In this document: positions 1 to 8,783 of the stretch, piece by piece
How the letters are laid out: each line of letters opens with the position of its first letter
Numbering within the stretch: position 1 is the stretch's first letter
NCBI RefSeq assembly: GCF_029030725.1
Contig: NZ_CP113162.1
Location: 1,796,501-1,860,500, forward strand
DNA length: 64,000 bases
DNA from: [Pseudomonas] carboxydohydrogena
Lineage (GTDB): Bacteria; Pseudomonadota; Alphaproteobacteria; Rhizobiales; Xanthobacteraceae
Reading direction: 5' to 3'
Program-made: the position numbers and the translations under genes
The notes under the pieces: model-generated
What the model was told of the DNA's origin: nothing
The model's database searches: none
The model's input: the letters and a program-made list of their open reading frames with translations, nothing else

Positions 1-817
1 GATCGGAGTAATCGTCGGCGACGACCGGAATCTTGCGGCCGACCAGCGGCAGCACGACGTTCTTGCCGACGACGCCGCGATAGCGGTCGTCCGCCGGATT
101 CACCGCGACCGCGCTGTCGCCCAGCATCGTCTCGGGCCGCGTCGTCGCCACCACGATGAAGGTGGACGGGTCTTCCGGGTTGAAGGTCTTGCCCTCATAC
201 GGATAGCGCAGGTGCCAGAGATTGCCCTTGACCTCGACCTGCTGCACTTCGAGATCGGAGATCGCGGTCAGCAGCTTCGGGTCCCAGTTGACGAGCCGCT
301 TGTCCTTGTAGATCAGCCCGTCGCGATGCAACGCGACGAACACTTTTGCGACGGCGCGCGACAGCCCCTCGTCCATGGTGAAGCGCTCGCGCGACCAGTC
401 GCAGGATGCGCCGAGCCGCTTCAACTGGTTGACGATGATGCCGCCGGATTCCGCCTTCCACTGCCAGACGCGCTCGAGGAATTTCTCGCGGCCCATGTCG
501 CGGCGCGATGGTTCCTTGCGCTCGGCCAACTGGCGCTCGACCACCATCTGCGTGGCGATGCCAGCGTGGTCGGTGCCGGGCTGCCACAGCACATCGCGGC
601 CGCGCATGCGCTCGAAGCGGCACAGAATGTCCTGCAAGGTGTTGTTGAGCGCGTGGCCCATGTGCAGCGAGCCGGTGACGTTCGGCGGCGGAATGACGAT
701 CGTGAAAGGCTCGGCATCGCGCCGCTCCGGCCGCCCGGCCTTGAAGGCCCCCGCCTCGTCCCATGCGGCGCGGATGCGCGGTTCGATTTCGGCGGGCTGG
801 TAATTTTTCTCGATCAT
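1..817 (-). CDS. valS: Valine--tRNA ligase, N-terminal part (gene runs off the left edge)
   Basis: Class I aminoacyl-tRNA synthetase that charges tRNA-Val with valine in the cytoplasm. Translating the minus strand from the ATG at 815-817 gives [20 protein letters not shown], the usual ValRS opening. It is followed by [16 protein letters not shown], where HMGH (about residues 52-55) is the class I HIGH motif that binds ATP. Further on are the ValRS signatures [11 protein letters not shown] and [10 protein letters not shown], the latter at the start of the editing domain. About 272 of roughly 950 codons are inside the window; the KMSKS half is missing because the sequence ends, not because of a lesion. 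The next gene upstream, popZ, is also on the minus strand, 141 bp away. The frame stays open to position 2. Confidence 0.97.
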   Translation of the reverse strand, partial: MIEKNYQPAEIEPRIRAAWDEAGAFKAGRPERRDAEPFTIVIPPPNVTGSLHMGHALNNTLQDILCRFERMRGRDVLWQPGTDHAGIATQMVVERQLAERKEPSRRDMGREKFLERVWQWKAESGGIIVNQLKRLGASCDWSRERFTMDEGLSRAVAKVFVALHRDGLIYKDKRLVNWDPKLLTAISDLEVQQVEVKGNLWHLRYPYEGKTFNPEDPSTFIVVATTRPETMLGDSAVAVNPADDRYRGVVGKNVVLPLVGRKIPVVADDYSD

Positions 818-958
818 CACAATGCAATCACAGGGACGCGGGCGCGGATGCAGCCCGCCTGTCGGAAGAAGGGTGAAGTGCGATTATAGCGCAGATGAGG
901 CTTTAGCGGCCTGTCCGGGCGCGTCAAGTCTGCAATGATATCGGGATTTTAGCCGAAA

Positions 959-1609
959 TCAGCGGCCGCGCGCCACACGCTCGATTTCCGCCTTGACGAT
1001 GCGCTCGACCAGCGTCGGCAGGTTGTCGTCGAGCCACGACTTCAGCATCGGCCGCAGCATCTCCTTGACGAGATCCTCCAGCGTGCGGGCGTTGTTGGAC
1101 AGGACGGTGGTGGCGAGCGAGTTGAAAGCCGATTCCACCGCTTTTGCCGTCGTGGCGCTCAGAACCGGCGCCTCCTCGGCCTTTGACGCAGGCGGCGGGG
1201 AGTCGGTGATTTCGAGATCGTCGTGCGGCTCGACCTTCTGGAAGCCTTCGGCCGCGGCCGCAGGCACAGCCATCTGCTCGGTCAACTCAAAGACGTCCTC
1301 GGCCTCCTCAACAGGCGGAGCAGCCGGTGCCGGCGCATCGAAACTTGCCAGCATTGCGTCGATGTCGTCCTGGCTGTTCTTGGCAGCCGGCGCGGGAGTT
1401 GGAACGACGGGAGGAATGGGGGTCGCCACAGGCGCCGCAGCCGCCTTCATCGCGGGAGCCGTCACCTTCGGGGGCGGAACCGGTGCAGGAGCAGGAGCAG
1501 CCTCTGCTGGAGCCGCAGCCGGTTTGGCGTCGTCATCGGAAATGATGCGCCTGATAGACGCAAGAATCTCCTCCATTGAGGGCTCTTGCGCCTTTGCCGG
1601 TTGGTTCAT
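959..1609 (-). CDS. popZ: PopZ-like polar organising protein (DUF2497)
   Basis: Likely the alphaproteobacterial polar scaffold that self-assembles at cell poles and anchors the chromosome origin through ParB. The layout is typical: a short conserved N-terminal helix (EPSMEEILASIRRIISDDD, about residues 10-28), a long Pro/Ala/acidic linker (about 30-150), and a conserved C-terminal oligomerisation region (LEDLVKEMLRPMLKSWLDDN and the LPTLVERIVKAEIERVARGR tail). About 216 residues. I chose the ATG at 1609, giving MNQPAKAQEP, because a GGAGTCGGAG ribosome-binding site precedes it; an in-frame GTG four codons upstream is less likely. It lies between valS and tolC, an order I recognise from other alphaproteobacteria. 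Function is inferred from family and architecture. Confidence 0.88.
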   Translation of the reverse strand: MNQPAKAQEPSMEEILASIRRIISDDDAKPAAAPAEAAPAPAPVPPPKVTAPAMKAAAAPVATPIPPVVPTPAPAAKNSQDDIDAMLASFDAPAPAAPPVEEAEDVFELTEQMAVPAAAAEGFQKVEPHDDLEITDSPPPASKAEEAPVLSATTAKAVESAFNSLATTVLSNNARTLEDLVKEMLRPMLKSWLDDNLPTLVERIVKAEIERVARGR

Positions 1610-1764
1610 CTCCGACTCCACGTCATCGGCTTTTCAGTCCCCGAAAAGCCGCACTCCACTGCCGCGAATCGTTACGCAGCCTCCGAAAAAGGTACGTCAT
1701 GGCCGCAAATGATTGCAAGCAAAGGGCCCGGTACCTTCCGGTGCTTCCACAGCGGAGTGTGGCC

Positions 1765-3174
1765 TCAGCGACCGTCAGGCGTGCGGACGCCGAACCAGCT
1801 ATCGCGGACCTGATGGTAATGAACCGACGGGTCATAGACCGAAGTCTTGAGCTTCAGCGTCACCGGCGACAGCCGCCCCACCGCGTTGAGCACGGTATAG
1901 GAGGCCACGACCCGGTCATGCTGCGCCGTGACAAGCGCGATGCGGGCATTCACAAGCGCCTGCTGCGCGTTTAGGACGTCGAGCGTGGTGCGCTGACCGA
2001 CGCGGGCTTCCTCACGCACGCCATTGAGCGCGATTTCCGAAGCCGTCACCTGCGCCTGAGCCGATGCCACCTGAGATTTAGTGGCGGTCAACTGCCCCCA
2101 GCTCTGGGCTACGGTGGCGCGTGTCTGGTCGCGGACCTGATCGAGGTTCAGACGCTGCTGCGCCAGCGATTCCTTCGACTGGCGGATCAACGCGTATTCC
2201 GCTCCACCCTGATAGATCGGGATGGAGATGTTCGCGGTCGCCGAAGCGCTAAATCCCTTGAAGGCGGTCAGGGTCTGCTCGTTGGCCTGCTGCACGTTGC
2301 CCTGCAACGTGACCGTCGGGAACAGCGCGCCCTCGTTGACCTTGACCTGAAGGAAGCTCACGTCGATGCCGTACATGGCGGCCGTGACGTTCGGATTTTC
2401 CACCATTCCCATATCGACGGCCTGGGCCAGCGATCTCGGCAGATAGCGATCGACCGGCGAGCCAGGCTGCGGGTTTTGCGGATCGCTGCCGATAATGCGG
2501 CGGAAATTCGCACGGGTGGTCGTGAGTGTGGAGTCGGCAGACAGTAACTGAGTCCGGCCGGCGGCGAGCTGCGCCTGCGATTGGGCAACGTCGGTGCGTG
2601 TCACCTCGCCGACATTGAAGCGGTCCTGCGTCTGCTTGAGCGTCTGCTCGAGCACGTTGACGTTGCTGCGCTGGACTTCGACGATCGCGGAGTCGCGCAG
2701 ATAATCCATGTAGATCGTGGCGGCTGCCAGCAGCACGCTCTGCTCCAGCACGCGCAACCCTTCGCGCGCCGCAGAGACCTGGCTTTCCGCCGCGCGGGTC
2801 CGGTTCGCGGTCCGCCCGCCGTTGTAGAGGGTTTGCGAGATGTTGGCCCCCGCGCTCCACGGCCCGTTGACGCCATGCAGTTCGGTTCGCGACACTCCGG
2901 GCGGAGTCGATTGCTTGGCGACGACGTCGGTATATTGCGACCCGCCGCTCGCGGTCACGGAGATCTGGGGACGATAGCCAGACAGGGCCTGCGGCACATT
3001 TTCGTCGGTCGAACGCACGGAGGCGCGCTGGGCGTTGAGCTGCGGGTTGTCCTGATAAGCCCGCACCAGAGCGGACTCGATGGTTTCCGCAAGGACCGGC
3101 GTGACGGCCAAAAACAGCAACGAGGCCGAACTTGCGACCAACGCGAAGCGCCGGGCTTTCCCTGAAAACGGCAT
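1765..3174 (-). CDS. tolC: TolC-family outer-membrane efflux/secretion channel
   Basis: Outer-membrane trimeric channel that serves tripartite efflux pumps and type I secretion. 469 residues, within the TolC range. The signal peptide is at about 1-29 (KARRFALVASSASLLFLAVT then VLAE). The repeated helical hairpins of the family are visible: an N-terminal TIESALVRAYQDNPQLNAQR, SGYRPQI, the TLYNGGRTANRTRAAES beta-barrel segment, and the second copy SIPIYQGGAEYALIRQSKES with DVLNAQQALVNARIALV. The start ATG at 3172-3174 has AAGGAACG just upstream. The gene is followed by popZ and preceded by the pcm-like gene on the same strand. It is a second channel, distinct from the one in the secretion locus at 35.4 kb, and could be the general partner for pumps elsewhere in the genome. 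Confidence 0.93.
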   Translation of the reverse strand: MPFSGKARRFALVASSASLLFLAVTPVLAETIESALVRAYQDNPQLNAQRASVRSTDENVPQALSGYRPQISVTASGGSQYTDVVAKQSTPPGVSRTELHGVNGPWSAGANISQTLYNGGRTANRTRAAESQVSAAREGLRVLEQSVLLAAATIYMDYLRDSAIVEVQRSNVNVLEQTLKQTQDRFNVGEVTRTDVAQSQAQLAAGRTQLLSADSTLTTTRANFRRIIGSDPQNPQPGSPVDRYLPRSLAQAVDMGMVENPNVTAAMYGIDVSFLQVKVNEGALFPTVTLQGNVQQANEQTLTAFKGFSASATANISIPIYQGGAEYALIRQSKESLAQQRLNLDQVRDQTRATVAQSWGQLTATKSQVASAQAQVTASEIALNGVREEARVGQRTTLDVLNAQQALVNARIALVTAQHDRVVASYTVLNAVGRLSPVTLKLKTSVYDPSVHYHQVRDSWFGVRTPDGR

Positions 3175-3380
3175 TACGTTCCTTCCAACTTCGTCTTACG
3201 CGTTTGGATTCACGCAAGAAAACCGGAATATCGACTCACGCCGACTCCAGCTTGACCCGCAACATATTCGCCTCGCGGGCCCGGCGTAAGGACTTGTAAG
3301 TGTTTACTAACAATTAGCTCGCCGGATGGGTCTTCTCGGCCACACCCGAAAGGCTAATCCCCGTCAGATGCGCCAGAGCC

Positions 3381-4043
3381 TCAAAATGTGAAGGCTGGTA
3401 ATCGCTTAAGGTCCGGCAGGATCGGTGCGGTCGCATCGAACAGCGTCCGGGCACCATAATCCGCCGCCGAGCGCGTCACGATGGTCGCGCGCGACGGGAC
3501 CGAGTGCGCGAAGATACCCACCAGGCGGCCGCCGGGCTTGAGCTGTTCATAGAGGGCCTGCGGGACCACCTCGGTGGCGCCATCCAGTACGATGACATCG
3601 TAAGGGCCCGCCGCCGCGTCCCCCTTGCCCGCCGCGCCCGCCGTCACGGTGACGTTGGACAGGCCGCAGGCCGAGGACAGTGCCGTCCGGCTCGCCGCGG
3701 CAACCTTGTCGGTGGTGCACACCGCGACGACTTCGGCCGCGAGATGGCCCGCGATCGCGGCGGCATAACCCGCAGCCCCGCCGGTCACGAGCACCCGGTC
3801 TGTCAGGCCGATTTCGGCGGCTTGCAGGAGCCGCGCCAGCACCACCGGCTTGATGAGATAGACGTTGTCTTCGCCATCGAGCGCGATGTCGCGGTCGAGA
3901 TAGGCCAGTGCCTTCTGGCTCGCGGGCAGGAATGCCTCGCGCGGGGTTGCCCGCATGGCATCGATCAGGCGCAAATCCGTCACGTCGGCGGTGCGGACCT
4001 GGGAATCGACCATGTTGAAACGGCTGGTCAGAGCATCGGGCAT
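3381..4043 (-). CDS. Protein-L-isoaspartate O-methyltransferase-like protein (degenerate motifs)
   Basis: Rossmann-fold protein of the isoaspartyl methyltransferase (PIMT/Pcm) family, about 220 residues. The family outline is clear: RFNMVDSQVRTADVTD, TPREAFLPASQKALAY, and PYDVIVLDGATEVVPQALYE followed by KPGGRLVGIF. However, the parts that make a working PIMT are altered. The substrate loop (TISQP-type in E. coli Pcm) reads VYLIKPVVLA, and the SAM-binding GxGSGY loop reads VTGGAAGYAAA. The acidic ribose-binding residue after the second strand is also not evident (AVCTTDK). It may therefore be a structural or regulatory paralogue. I placed the start at 4043 because TGAGG lies six bases upstream; ATG 4049 is possible. 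It sits directly upstream of tolC in the same direction. Confidence 0.8.
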   Translation of the reverse strand: MPDALTSRFNMVDSQVRTADVTDLRLIDAMRATPREAFLPASQKALAYLDRDIALDGEDNVYLIKPVVLARLLQAAEIGLTDRVLVTGGAAGYAAAIAGHLAAEVVAVCTTDKVAAASRTALSSACGLSNVTVTAGAAGKGDAAAGPYDVIVLDGATEVVPQALYEQLKPGGRLVGIFAHSVPSRATIVTRSAADYGARTLFDATAPILPDLKRLPAFTF

Positions 4044-4216
4044 CGGCATCCTCAAAAGTCACGGCAGCCGCGAACAAGGCCGCTTTCGCGCATCTTTGAG
4101 GCAAGGAAAACGGAAACGCAAGCGCCTCCGTCATCGCCCGGAGGCTTGCGAAACCGGCAAAAATCTTCAACAACCGCGCCCGGCCCGGGTGGGGACAGGA
4201 ACAAGAGGAAAAGACC

Positions 4217-4465
4217 ATGAACGAGGCTTGGACCAAGGACGAGAAAGGCAACATCGTGGTGTTCCCGCTGGCCGGGTACGAGACGATGGTGGTGGAGAAT
4301 CAGGCGCTCGCGCTGCGGCTGCCGTTCATGGTTCAGGGCGACAAACAGACGAACCCGAGCGGTTCGTTGCAACTCATCATCAGCAATGCCGCCGACGTAC
4401 GCGAATTCGGACAGGCCCTGATCGACGCCGCCGACCGGATCGAAAAAGCCGCCAAAGGCGTCTGA
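4217..4465 (+). CDS. Small conserved hypothetical protein
   Basis: 82 residues (MNEAWTKDEKGNIVVFPLAG at the start), with no signal peptide or membrane segment. It looks like a compact soluble alpha/beta protein, ending in a helix that contains DVREFGQALIDAADRIEKAA. A GAGGA ribosome-binding site lies about six bases before the ATG. I do not recognise a named domain; it resembles small cytoplasmic proteins of the Bradyrhizobium group. It stands alone between the divergent pcm-like gene and tRNA-Cys, so the neighbourhood says little about its function. Confidence 0.7.
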   Translation: MNEAWTKDEKGNIVVFPLAGYETMVVENQALALRLPFMVQGDKQTNPSGSLQLIISNAADVREFGQALIDAADRIEKAAKGV

Positions 4466-4527
4466 ACACGCGACAAATCCGAAGGTTGCCCGGGCGCGCG
4501 AATGGCTGTAACAGTCGCAGCCCTTGG

Positions 4528-4601
4528 GGCCACGTGGCGGAGTGGTTACGCAACGGTCTGCAAAACCGTGTACACCAGTTCAATTCTGGTCGTGGCCTCC
4601 A
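4528..4601 (+). tRNA. tRNA-Cys (anticodon GCA)
   Basis: Acceptor arm GGCCACG (4528-4534) pairs with CGTGGCC (4591-4597), followed by discriminator T and an encoded CCA (4599-4601). The anticodon stem-loop GGTCTGCAAAACC shows GCA, which reads cysteine codons. The T arm contains the TTCAATT loop variant. The D arm has AGTGGTTA. Confidence 0.95.
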
Positions 4602-4758
4602 AGCCTTCTTTCAGGTCTTTCGGGCTCTTCACGGAACAAAATCGTTCCCAATGATGGTGTTGGAAGGATTTGATCGTGCAAGACATTAAGTCTGCACGAC
4701 TTTTAGCTTGCAGAAGCTGCGGCCTTTGTTATATCGGCCCCCGACTGCATGGCAGCAT

Positions 4759-4833
4759 TCCTCGGTAGCTCAGCGGTAGAGCATTCGACTGTTAATCGAA
4801 TGGTCGCTGGTTCGAATCCAGCCCGGGGAGCCA
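4759..4833 (+). tRNA. tRNA-Asn (anticodon GTT)
   Basis: Acceptor TCCTCGG (4759-4765) pairs with CCGGGGA (4823-4829), then G and an encoded CCA (4831-4833). The anticodon stem-loop ATTCGACTGTTAATCGAAT shows GTT for asparagine. The T loop TTCGAATCC is canonical. It lies 157 bp after tRNA-Cys on the same strand. Confidence 0.96.
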
Positions 4834-4882
4834 GCGCTTTCGCGATGGCTTGTGCGTCCAGTCAAACTCCCGCTTTCCGGAT

Positions 4883-5623
4883 TTAACCCTGTCGCCGCCG
4901 CGCGGGCTTGCGCCCCCTGCGCCAGTCGCGCTTCGGCTTGGGCTTCGGCAATAGTTCGGGATGAGCCTTCACGCCCTCACGATATTTCGCCAGCATCCGC
5001 TCGAATGCGCCCAAAAGCGCGTCCGCGATCTGTGGACGCTTCTCCAGCCGCGCCAGCAATAACGACACGGCCTCGATGGTCGATAACCCGTCGCTGCGCG
5101 GTTCGCGCCGCAGCTTGCCGTAAAGCGACAGGCTTTTCGGTCCGAGGATCACGCGTTGGCATTTGAGCATCCACGGATTTCGCCACCACAGCGCCTTGGC
5201 CTGACTCCAGGTGCCGTCGAGCACTACCACGCCCTCGATGTTGTTGAGGATCGCATTCTGGGCGTGCTCCAGACCGCCCTTGCGGTCGATGGCGACAACG
5301 TCGCGGTCAGTTTCCAGATCAGCCACCTTGGCCGAGCCGAGATACAGGATCGCCCACCCTGCCGGATCGACCTCGCGGCCGAGCGCTTTCGACAGGCTCG
5401 ACCACGACAGGCCGATCTTCAGCGTTGCGTTGGTCAACTGGAGCGCCGTCAGGCGCGCGGTCCCGAGCAGGCGGTCCTGTTCCTGCGGGTGTTGCAGGAT
5501 CAGGACTTCAACGGTGTTCTCGACAGGCGCGAGGCTGTCGCAAATGCACAGCGGCTGCGGCTTGCCGCACTCGGGGCATTCGGGAATGTCTTCGGTGGGC
5601 GGTGTCGTGATGATCTCGGACAT
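4883..5623 (-). CDS. DTW-domain protein, probable tRNA-uridine aminocarboxypropyltransferase
   Basis: 246 residues of the DTW family (E. coli TapT/YfiP type), which transfers the aminocarboxypropyl group of S-adenosylmethionine to a tRNA uridine (acp3U47). The N-terminal zinc-ribbon-like cysteine cluster is present: CPECGKPQPLCICDSLAP, about residues 16-33. The family's defining DTW-type motif reads VVVLDGTWSQAKALW (about 131-145), and YGKLRREPRSDGLSTIEAVS follows at about 168-187. The C-terminal tail is very basic (RDWRRGRKPARRRQG), fitting RNA binding. The gene is convergent with tRNA-Asn, ending 50 bp from it. The substrate site is inferred from the family and not visible in the sequence. 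Confidence 0.88.
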   Translation of the reverse strand: MSEIITTPPTEDIPECPECGKPQPLCICDSLAPVENTVEVLILQHPQEQDRLLGTARLTALQLTNATLKIGLSWSSLSKALGREVDPAGWAILYLGSAKVADLETDRDVVAIDRKGGLEHAQNAILNNIEGVVVLDGTWSQAKALWWRNPWMLKCQRVILGPKSLSLYGKLRREPRSDGLSTIEAVSLLLARLEKRPQIADALLGAFERMLAKYREGVKAHPELLPKPKPKRDWRRGRKPARRRQG

Positions 5624-5675
5624 GCCTCGCTATACGCGCCCTGCTTCCATGCAGCAACTTGCCCCGGCAGAGGCC

Positions 5676-8600
5676 CTATTCCGCCGGCACCGCGCTTGGG
5701 CCGGGAGAGAATTTGCCGCGCACCCACAGGCGCGCGCGGTCGATCAGAAGATAGATCACGGGCGTCGTATAGAGCGTGAGGATCTGCGATACGATCAGGC
5801 CGCCGATGATGGTGACGCCGAGCGGCCGCCGCAGTTCGGTGCCGGGGCCGGTCGCGACCACGAGCGGCACGGCGGCGAGCAAGGCCGCCATCGTCGTCAT
5901 GATGATGGGACGGAATCGCGCGAGGCTTGCTGCAAAAATCGCGTCATGCGAATTCATGCCGTGCTGCCGTTCGCCTTCCAGCGCGAAATCCACGATCATG
6001 ATGCCGTTCTTCTTGACGATGCCGATCAGGAGAATGATGCCGACAAAGGCGATCACGGTAAGCGGCAGCCCGGTGATAAGCAGCGCCAGCAGCGCGCCCA
6101 GCCCCGCGGGCGGCAGCGTCGAGATAATCGTGAGCGGGTGCGCAAGGCTCTCATACAGCACGCCGAGCACGATATAGACCGCAACCAGCGCGCCGAGAAT
6201 CAAAAGCGGCTGATGGCTGGCGGTCTTCTGGCTATCGGCGGCGTTGCCCTCGAAGGTGCCGCGAATGCCCTCCGGCATATGCAGTTCCGCGATAGCCTGA
6301 CGAATGTTTGCCGTTGCGGTTTCCAGCGGCACATTGGGCAGCGTATTGAACGAGACCGTGGTCGAGGGGAACGAACCCGTATGGCGCACGGCGAGCGGTG
6401 CGAGGCCGCGGCTGTAATGAACAAGCGCCGATAGCGGAATCTGCGTGTTGTTGGCGCCCGCGACATAGATATGCGCGAGGTCGGCCGGGTCATCCTGAAA
6501 ATGCGGATCGACCTCCAGTACGATCTGGTACTGGTTGCGCTGGGTGTAGATATAGGAAATCTGCCGTTGGGCGAAAGCGTTGTTCAGCGCGTTGTCGATG
6601 TCCTGAATGTCCGCGCCGACGCTCGCCGCCATCTTGCGGTCGATCTTGAGGTTGAGTTGTAGCCCGCCCGGATCGGAATCGCTGGAGATGTCGGTGATGC
6701 CCTCCACCGTCTCCATTCGCTTGGCGATCAGCGGTCCCCATTTTTGCAGCAGATCGAGATCGGCACTGGAGAGTGTGTACTGGTAGTTGGAATCGCTCTG
6801 CCGCCCGCCCGCGCGGATATCCTGCGCGGCGACCATGAACAGCCGGATTCCCGGAATTTTCCCGAGTTCGCGGCGCAGCCTGTCGATCACCAGCGAGGTG
6901 CTGAGGCCGCCCCGCTCCTCCGGTGATTTTAATGAGATGAACATCGTGCCGCGGTTCGAGCCGCCCGCGAACGAGCTGCCTCCGAGCGTCGAGCCGATGC
7001 TGGCGACGGCCGGATCGGCCATCACGGTATCGGCGACGCGCTGTTGCAGGCCGAGCATCGCCTGGAACGAGATGTCGGCGGACGCCCGCGTCGATCCGAA
7101 AATGAAACCGCTGTCGTCGGTCGGGAAATAACCCTTCGGCAGTTTTGCGAACAGCACGACGGTCAGCGCGATGGTGGCGAAGAACACCACGATCGTCACG
7201 ACCGGTACCCGCAGCACGACCTTCAGGGTGCGCTCGTAGAACACCAATATCCGCGACAGGAAGCCCTCGACGATCCTGTCGAAGCGGGTTTCCTTTTCGG
7301 AGTGCGCGTGTTTGATGTACTGCGCGCAGATCATCGGCGTCACCGTCAGCGACACCACGGTCGAGACGGCGATGGCGAACACCAGCGTCAATGAGAATTC
7401 ACGCAACAGCCGCCCGACGATGCCGTCCATGAAGATCAATGGCGTGAAGGCGGCGACCAGCGACAGGCTGATCGACAGCACCGTGAACCCGATCTGCTTG
7501 GCGCCTTCCAGCGCCGCGCGCGGGGGCGACATGCCCTGCTCCAGATTGCGGTACATGTTCTCGATCATGACGATGGCGTCGTCGACGACGAAGCCGATCG
7601 AAATCGCGAGCGCCATCAGCGACAGGTTGTCGATCGAAAATCCTGCCGCCCACATTCCGGCGCAGGTGCCTGCCAGCGCCAGCGGCACCGAGATGCCGGC
7701 CGCTATCGTCGGCACCATGCGGCGCAGGAAGATGAAGACCACCGCCATCACCAGGATCGCGGTCGCGCCCAGCGTCCATTGCATGTCATCGACGCTGGCG
7801 CGGATGGTGCCGGTGCGGTCGGTCAGCGTCGAGATTTCGACGCCCGCCGGAATCCATTGCTTGAGTTGCGGTAGCAGCGCCCTGATCCGGTCCACCGTCT
7901 CGATCACGTTGGCGTCGCTCTGCTTGGTGATCTGCAACAGCACCGCGGGCTGCTTGTTAAACCATGCGATCGAGCGGCTGGAGCGCGTCGCATCGACGAC
8001 GTTGGCGACATCCGACAGACGGATGAAATTTCCGTTCGAGGATTTGATAACGATGTTCTTCAGTTCCGCCGCGGTGCGCATCTGCGGATTGAGGCCGAGC
8101 GTTTCGCCCTGCCGATGACCGTTGAACATCCCGATCGGGCCGAAGGCGTTGGCGTTGACGATGGCGGTGCGCACGCTGTCGGTGGAGATCCCGGCATTGG
8201 CGAGCAGCACGGGATTCATCTGCACCCGGACCGCGGGCTGGTCGGCGCCGCTCACGGTCACCTCGCCCACGCCCTGGACCTGTGCAATCCTTTGCGCCAC
8301 GACCGTGTCTGCGATGTCATAGATCGCGCTTGACGACATTGTCTTGGATGTCAGCGCGATAATGAAGACCGGCATCCCCGCCGTGTTCGCCTTGCGGAAA
8401 TTCGGCAGCGAAGGCAAGTCGGTCGGCAGATCCGCCAGCGAAGCGTTGATCGCCGCCTGCACGTCACGCGCGGCCTTGTCGATGCTGCGTCCAATGGCGA
8501 ACTGCATCTGGATGCTGGTCGAGCCGAGCGAACTCGACGAGGTAATCTGATCGACGCCCGCGATTTCGCCGAGCTTGCGCTCCAGAGGTGCGGCAACGGT

Positions 8601-8783
8601 TGCGGCCATCACCGAGGGATCGGCGCCGGGCCGCGAGGCCGACACGCGGATCATCGGAAAGTCCACGTTGGGAATGCTCGCGACCGGGAGGTTCACATAG
8701 GCGACCGCGCCGACAAGGAACAACCCGATTGCCAGCAGCGTGGTGCCGACCGGCCTGCGGATGAAGGGTTCCGAGATCGACAT
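5676..8783 (-). CDS. mdtC: RND multidrug efflux pump, MdtC-like subunit
   Basis: Inner-membrane proton-driven HAE1-family RND transporter of 1,035 residues (MdtC of E. coli has 1,025). It opens with MSISEPFIRRPVGTTLLAIG, the usual first transmembrane helix. The TM4 proton-relay pair is in ISIGFVVDDAIVMIENMYRN. The second half repeats the pattern, with VYIVLGVLYESLAHPLTIIS and GIILLIGIVKKNGIMIVDFA. The ATG follows the stop of the mdtB-like gene directly (TAAATG), so the two are translationally coupled. This fits MdtB and MdtC forming a mixed trimer; assignment of the C subunit rests on gene order and length. It is the last gene of a four-gene efflux operon. Confidence 0.93.
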   Translation of the reverse strand: MSISEPFIRRPVGTTLLAIGLFLVGAVAYVNLPVASIPNVDFPMIRVSASRPGADPSVMAATVAAPLERKLGEIAGVDQITSSSSLGSTSIQMQFAIGRSIDKAARDVQAAINASLADLPTDLPSLPNFRKANTAGMPVFIIALTSKTMSSSAIYDIADTVVAQRIAQVQGVGEVTVSGADQPAVRVQMNPVLLANAGISTDSVRTAIVNANAFGPIGMFNGHRQGETLGLNPQMRTAAELKNIVIKSSNGNFIRLSDVANVVDATRSSRSIAWFNKQPAVLLQITKQSDANVIETVDRIRALLPQLKQWIPAGVEISTLTDRTGTIRASVDDMQWTLGATAILVMAVVFIFLRRMVPTIAAGISVPLALAGTCAGMWAAGFSIDNLSLMALAISIGFVVDDAIVMIENMYRNLEQGMSPPRAALEGAKQIGFTVLSISLSLVAAFTPLIFMDGIVGRLLREFSLTLVFAIAVSTVVSLTVTPMICAQYIKHAHSEKETRFDRIVEGFLSRILVFYERTLKVVLRVPVVTIVVFFATIALTVVLFAKLPKGYFPTDDSGFIFGSTRASADISFQAMLGLQQRVADTVMADPAVASIGSTLGGSSFAGGSNRGTMFISLKSPEERGGLSTSLVIDRLRRELGKIPGIRLFMVAAQDIRAGGRQSDSNYQYTLSSADLDLLQKWGPLIAKRMETVEGITDISSDSDPGGLQLNLKIDRKMAASVGADIQDIDNALNNAFAQRQISYIYTQRNQYQIVLEVDPHFQDDPADLAHIYVAGANNTQIPLSALVHYSRGLAPLAVRHTGSFPSTTVSFNTLPNVPLETATANIRQAIAELHMPEGIRGTFEGNAADSQKTASHQPLLILGALVAVYIVLGVLYESLAHPLTIISTLPPAGLGALLALLITGLPLTVIAFVGIILLIGIVKKNGIMIVDFALEGERQHGMNSHDAIFAASLARFRPIIMTTMAALLAAVPLVVATGPGTELRRPLGVTIIGGLIVSQILTLYTTPVIYLLIDRARLWVRGKFSPGPSAVPAE

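Noticed and set aside
1622-1764. Short frames between popZ and tolC
   Set aside because: Frames around 1576-1974 and 1623-1835 overlap flanking genes and lack ribosome-binding sites.
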